From: Clostridia bacterium
Lineage (GTDB): Bacteria; Bacillota; Clostridia; Christensenellales; Aristaeellaceae
Assembly (NCBI GenBank): GCA_017551645.1
Contig: JAFZLE010000129.1
Coordinates: forward strand, 1 to 9,903
Direction of reading: 5' to 3'
Length of the DNA stretch: 9,903 nt
The position numbers were made by a program, and so were the translations under genes. Below the pieces are notes generated by a model. It was not told the origin of the DNA and made no database searches. It saw only the letters and a list, made by a program, of their open reading frames with translations. Positions 6,575-9,903 of the stretch are shown here, one piece after another (position 1 is the first letter of the stretch; every line of letters starts with the position of its first letter).

Positions 6575-8500
6575 TCAAAGATCGAATATGCCGCCTTCCA
6601 GTGCACTTCTGGCGGCGAGTATGTACCTGCTGGTATCCAAGGGATCGATGTTCCTGCGGGGAGCAACGGCGCCCAATTCCAGCGGGCAGTCCCGGTAACC
6701 GTGCAGGCGAACGCTCATGCCGCCTTTGCCACCTGTCATAAGGGCGAGGTGCGTTGGGTAGTCAAGGCTTTCGGATACGGGCACCAGGGCGGTCACGGCG
6801 GCGTATTCGTCGGCAGAGTCCACGTGGGTGACTTCACCGCGCATGGTGTTCACGTCGCTCATTATCCTGCCCGTACACTCGGAGGGCACCCGCAGCCTGA
6901 GCTCGAGTATGGGCTCGAGCAGCACGCTTCCCGCATTGCGCAGCCCGTCATGTATGCCCCAGGGGGTGGCGACGATGAAGTCCAGGGGATGGGTATGGAA
7001 CTGGTGGTGGCTCCCGCCCACAAGGGTGATGTCTATATCGGTGACCTGCCAGCCCAGCCGTCCCTGGGAAAGCGCCAGAGGTATAGCCTGCTCCACCTGG
7101 TGCTGGTAGCGGGGGAGTATCTCGCGGCCGGGGACCACGGAACTGAAAGACACGCCGCTGCCTCTTTTGGCGGGACGCAGCTCGAACCTGAGTATCGCCC
7201 AGCAGGGTTTGGGCATGGTGTAGGCGCAAAAGCCTACGGCTTCTTTCGCTATGGTTTCTTTGTAGATGACGGTCGGCTCGCCGAACCGGGCTTCCAGCCC
7301 GAAGCGGGTCTTGAGCGCGTCCTCGAGTATCTCCAGCTGTATGGCACCCATGGCGTCCAGGTTCAGTTCCCCCGTGGCGCCGACGAAGCGCGCGGACAGC
7401 AGGGGGTCTTCGTCCGCGAGGATGCGGCAGGCGGATGCGAGCGCGGTCTGCTGCGACGGGTCGGCAGCCTCGACCTTTACGGTGGTCAGAGGCGCGCGCA
7501 GGGAGCCGGGCCGGACCGCGCGGGGGAGATGCTCGGGCGAACCGATTACCTGGCCGACTTTCAGCTGATTTATCCCGTAAATCACGCCTATATCGCCCGC
7601 TGAAAGCCTGCCGGTGTCCGTGCCGTCCACGCTGCGGATCTGCGTGATCTTGCTCTGCACCTGACTTTTCTCACCTGTAACGGGATCCGGACGCCCGGGC
7701 AGGGTTATCTGGTCGCGGCTTTCCAGCTTTCCGCTGAACATCCTTACCCACATGCCTTTGCCCAGCAGTTTATCGTGCGTAACGGCAAAAGCCACGCAGG
7801 AGAGCTCTGTTTCGGAAATGCACGGAGGCGGCAGAAAGTCTATAATGCCGTCCAGCACGTTTTCGATGCCCTGGCCTTTCAGGGCGGAGCCTTCGAGTAT
7901 GGGGAACACGTCGCCTTTCCGCGCAAGAGACGAGAGCGTGGAAGCGATATCGCTTTGGTCAGGCATCCGCCCGTCCAGGTACATTTCCATGAGCCGGTCG
8001 TCACAGTCGCACAGGGTCTCCAGCAGCATCCGGGAGTCGCTTACTCGTACGGCTTTATCGGAAAGCCGCTTGCGGATCTGCGCAGCGACGCGCGCGGCGT
8101 CCGCCACGTTCCGGTCCAGCTTGTTTATGAAAAATAAGACGGGCAGTTCCTGCCTGCGCAGCGTTTCAAACAACAGTTCGGTCTGGGGCTGCACGCCTTC
8201 CACACCGCACACGACTATCACGGCGCCGTCCAGCGCCCACATGGAGCGCTCTATCTCGGCGGAGAAGTCGGTGTGGCCGGGGGTGTCTATGAGGTTGATG
8301 GGCTCGCCGCGCCAGGAAAGGCGTACGCAGCTGGCCTTGACCGAAATGCCGCGCCTTTGCTCGACGGGCAGATTGTCGGTATGAGCTGTGCCGCTGTCGA
8401 CGCTGCCCGCTTTGCGTATGGCGCCGCCCAGCAGCAGAAGCTGCTCGGAGAGCGTGGTCTTACCCGCGTCCACGTGAGCGAAGATGCCTATGTTCCGCAT
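6575..8500 (-). CDS. Translational GTPase of the Tet(M)/Tet(O) ribosomal protection protein superfamily
   Basis: This 641-residue protein matches the full length of ribosomal protection proteins (about 640). It should bind the ribosome in the EF-G site and hydrolyse GTP in the cytoplasm. The G domain has AHVDAGKT (8-15), RRGIS (49-53) as switch I, DTPGH (72-76), NKLD (126-129) and GSA (204-206). Later domains keep the RPP/EF-G order, including GEPTVIYKE (407-415) and LGWQVTDIDI (482-491). The C-terminus (APRRNIDPLDTSRYILAAR) matches the C-terminal helix of Tet(M), which EF-G lacks. However, domain IV loop III reads HHQFHTHPLDF (498-508), where Tet(M) has YYSPVSTPADF, so the Pro-Val pair implicated in displacing tetracycline is Phe-His. 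It may be a housekeeping or stress factor instead of a resistance gene. The start is fixed by the N-terminal alignment; a weak GGAAAGGG lies about 12 bases upstream. Confidence 0.88.
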   Translation of the reverse strand: MRNIGIFAHVDAGKTTLSEQLLLLGGAIRKAGSVDSGTAHTDNLPVEQRRGISVKASCVRLSWRGEPINLIDTPGHTDFSAEIERSMWALDGAVIVVCGVEGVQPQTELLFETLRRQELPVLFFINKLDRNVADAARVAAQIRKRLSDKAVRVSDSRMLLETLCDCDDRLMEMYLDGRMPDQSDIASTLSSLARKGDVFPILEGSALKGQGIENVLDGIIDFLPPPCISETELSCVAFAVTHDKLLGKGMWVRMFSGKLESRDQITLPGRPDPVTGEKSQVQSKITQIRSVDGTDTGRLSAGDIGVIYGINQLKVGQVIGSPEHLPRAVRPGSLRAPLTTVKVEAADPSQQTALASACRILADEDPLLSARFVGATGELNLDAMGAIQLEILEDALKTRFGLEARFGEPTVIYKETIAKEAVGFCAYTMPKPCWAILRFELRPAKRGSGVSFSSVVPGREILPRYQHQVEQAIPLALSQGRLGWQVTDIDITLVGGSHHQFHTHPLDFIVATPWGIHDGLRNAGSVLLEPILELRLRVPSECTGRIMSDVNTMRGEVTHVDSADEYAAVTALVPVSESLDYPTHLALMTGGKGGMSVRLHGYRDCPLELGAVAPRRNIDPLDTSRYILAARSALEGGIFDL

Positions 8501-8532
8501 TATGCCGCAAAACCCTTTCCAAGTATGGAGGC

Positions 8533-8561
8533 ATTATATCAGAACACGCGTTGGTTGCCAA
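8533..8561 (-). promoter_or_regulatory. Sigma-A type promoter for the GTPase gene
   Basis: On the minus strand there is a -35 box TTGGCA (8561-8556), a 17-base spacer and a perfect -10 TATAAT (8538-8533). The expected start near 8526 leaves a leader of only about 26 bases before the ATG at 8500, with no room for a leader peptide or attenuator. Confidence 0.75.
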
Positions 8562-8610
8562 GATGATACGGGAAAGTTGGCAGGATGCGGAGCTTACTGC
8601 ATATTTACTA

Positions 8611-8640
8611 TTGCTGTCGCAGGACCGAATGGGGTATAAT
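8611..8640 (+). promoter_or_regulatory. Probable promoter for the sialidase-like gene
   Basis: A perfect -10 TATAAT lies at 8635-8640 with a weak -35 TTGCTG at 8611-8616 (18-base spacer). The expected start near 8647 gives a leader of about 45 bases. The weak -35 box suggests low or activated expression. Confidence 0.55.
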
Positions 8641-8677
8641 GGGATCGCTAAACGGGAACGGCGGGCCAAAGTAGTCT

Positions 8678-8685
8678 AAAAGGAG
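8678..8685 (+). promoter_or_regulatory. Ribosome binding site of the sialidase-like gene
   Basis: AAAAGGAG ends 6 bases before the ATG at 8692, a standard strong site that confirms the start. Confidence 0.8.
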
Positions 8686-8691
8686 AAGAAC

Positions 8692-9816
8692 ATGAAAAAA
8701 GTCGGACGCATCGTTAAAACGGTGGAGACCTCGCAGGACAATCCCAGGAACGGCGAAGGCAGTTTCATAAGGCTGAATGACGGCGGCGTGATGCTGGCGT
8801 ATTCCCGTTTCGGAGGGGAGGGCGGAGACCACGATCACTCGCGCATAGTCGGCATAACCTCATACGATGAAGGCGAGACCTGGAGCGGTGAGAGAGAACT
8901 CTTCAATGACGACTATGAGTGCAGAAACAACATGGCATGCTCATTCGTGCGGATGCCCAACGGCGAGATAGGCGCATGCTATCTGCGCAAGAATAACGAA
9001 CCTGACGGCACGATATCCTGCATGCCGGTGTTCAGGTATTCGTCGGATGAAGGCAAAAGCTGGAGCAAACTGGTTTTCTGCACAGACGAGATCGGTTATT
9101 ATTGCGGCACCAACGCCGCTTCGGTAGTCACATCCGCGGGCAGGATCATAACGCCCGTATCGTTTGCCGGAAACGCAGTGCACAGGTATGACCTGGAAGC
9201 TGGCATTGTCAGATTCTTCTGCTCGGACGACTGCGGCCACAGTTGGCATGAGGATATGAGCAGCATCAAAGCGCCGTACGGCGACAGAGCCGGTCTGCAG
9301 GAGCCGGGAGTGCTGGAACTGCCCGACGGGACGCTCTGGTGCCATATGCGTACTGTTTACGGGTTTCAGTACCAGTCCTTCTCCAAAGACGGGGGAAAGA
9401 CCTGGACCGTGCCGGAACCCGCCCTGCTGTTCCCGTCCCCGGATTCGCCCATGCGCGTAAACAAACTCGGCGCCAAGGTCATAGCAGTATTCAATCCGGT
9501 GGGGCATTCGCCATATGCCGCGCACAATACGCCCTGGGGCGCGCCGCAGAGGACGCCCATCATGCTTGCCGTGTCCGGCGACGGCGGATTGTCTTTCGCG
9601 AAGCCGGCAAAAGAGTTTTCCTGGAATCTGTTCAATGCTCACAGGCAGCATTGTTTCCTGATGGAGGACGACTCCGCGGACAGCTACTGCTATCCCGCCA
9701 TGATCAGGGTAAACGGGGGATACCTGGTGACCTATTACTGCGACGCCGGTTCCCACAGGGTGCTCAACTGTTCGCATGTGGTTAAGATAACGGATGAAGA
9801 ACTGACGCCGCAGTGA
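8692..9816 (+). CDS. BNR/Asp-box protein of the sialidase superfamily (exo-alpha-sialidase-like)
   Basis: This 374-residue protein is predicted to be a six-bladed beta-propeller. Five Asp-box motifs (S-x-D-x-G-x-S/T-W/F) are visible: SYDEGETW (57-64), SSDEGKSW (117-124), SDDCGHSW (178-185), SKDGGKTW (231-238) and SGDGGLSF (295-302). Their spacing of roughly 50-65 residues fits successive blades. QEPGVLELPDGTLWCHMRT (203-221) resembles the sialidase stretch with a buried Glu and a carboxylate-binding Arg; E204, R220, R287 and Y334 are candidate active-site residues. The N-terminal RIP motif of classical GH33 enzymes is not evident, so the substrate may not be sialic acid. There is no signal peptide or membrane segment, so it is probably cytoplasmic. 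It starts a plus-strand unit and is followed within 55 bases by another gene. Confidence 0.8.
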   Translation: MKKVGRIVKTVETSQDNPRNGEGSFIRLNDGGVMLAYSRFGGEGGDHDHSRIVGITSYDEGETWSGERELFNDDYECRNNMACSFVRMPNGEIGACYLRKNNEPDGTISCMPVFRYSSDEGKSWSKLVFCTDEIGYYCGTNAASVVTSAGRIITPVSFAGNAVHRYDLEAGIVRFFCSDDCGHSWHEDMSSIKAPYGDRAGLQEPGVLELPDGTLWCHMRTVYGFQYQSFSKDGGKTWTVPEPALLFPSPDSPMRVNKLGAKVIAVFNPVGHSPYAAHNTPWGAPQRTPIMLAVSGDGGLSFAKPAKEFSWNLFNAHRQHCFLMEDDSADSYCYPAMIRVNGGYLVTYYCDAGSHRVLNCSHVVKITDEELTPQ

Positions 9817-9871
9817 CATAAGATAAACGACCGAATCTGATAAGCGGGACATTCTGTGACGGAGGAGAAAC

Positions 9872-9903
9872 ATGAGATCGACCTGGACGAACGATCAGGC
9901 GTG
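9872..9903 (+). CDS. Start of another gene, cut by the window edge
   Basis: An ATG at 9872 follows GGAGGAG (9861-9867) at good spacing and opens a frame reading MRSTWTNDQA to the edge. It lies 55 bases after the sialidase-like stop with no terminator between, so the two are probably co-transcribed. Ten residues do not allow a functional call. Confidence 0.6.
   Translation, partial: MRSTWTNDQA

Noticed and set aside
6701..7603. Open frame of 300 codons on the plus strand opposite the GTPase
   Set aside because: It is the antisense of a gene with clear GTPase motifs, with no start signals and no recognisable domain.
8941..9873. Open frame of 310 codons on the minus strand opposite the sialidase-like gene
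   Set aside because: It overlaps a gene with five Asp boxes and a good ribosome binding site, and its translation is Arg/His-rich without motifs.

Overview
The window looks like chromosome from an anaerobic, gut-type member of the Firmicutes (Clostridia in the broad sense). This rests on strong AGGAGG-type ribosome binding sites, near-consensus sigma-A promoters, a moderately high GC content, and a secreted protein combining CxxC repeats with a peptidoglycan-binding domain. The assignment is an inference from style; there is no rRNA or marker gene to fix it. I see no phage, IS element, CRISPR array, tRNA or rRNA.

Layout. (1) Bases 1-3049, plus strand: a probable three-gene operon. It holds the 3' half of an endonuclease/exonuclease/phosphatase-family protein, a complete cytoplasmic GH78 alpha-L-rhamnosidase with its catalytic acidic residues intact, and a 129-residue protein of unknown function. 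(2) Bases 3076-3109: a strong hairpin terminator shared by the converging transcripts. (3) Bases 3139-6243, minus strand: one large secreted protein of 1034 residues. Its order is signal peptide, three Cys-containing repeats, a peptidoglycan-binding domain, about four beta-sandwich domains and a duplicated three-cysteine helical module. A consensus-like promoter precedes it. (4) Bases 6244-6574: a 331-base AT-richer intergenic region holding that promoter, a repeated ATTAC/GTAAGAT motif and a weak terminator. (5) Bases 6575-8500, minus strand: a translational GTPase related to the Tet(M)/Tet(O) ribosomal protection proteins. (6) Bases 8501-8691: a divergent promoter region. (7) Bases 8692-9816, plus strand: a BNR/Asp-box protein of sialidase type without a signal peptide, followed by the first codons of another gene cut by the window edge.

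How it fits together. The rhamnosidase and the sialidase-like protein both appear cytoplasmic. That suggests imported oligosaccharides or glycosides are broken down inside the cell, but no transporter or sugar regulator is visible here. The secreted 1034-residue protein and the GTPase are separate transcription units with their own promoters and are not obviously part of the sugar pathway. The least familiar element is the secreted protein, above all its duplicated C-terminal module. The second is the GTPase, whose drug-displacing loop differs from that of Tet(M).
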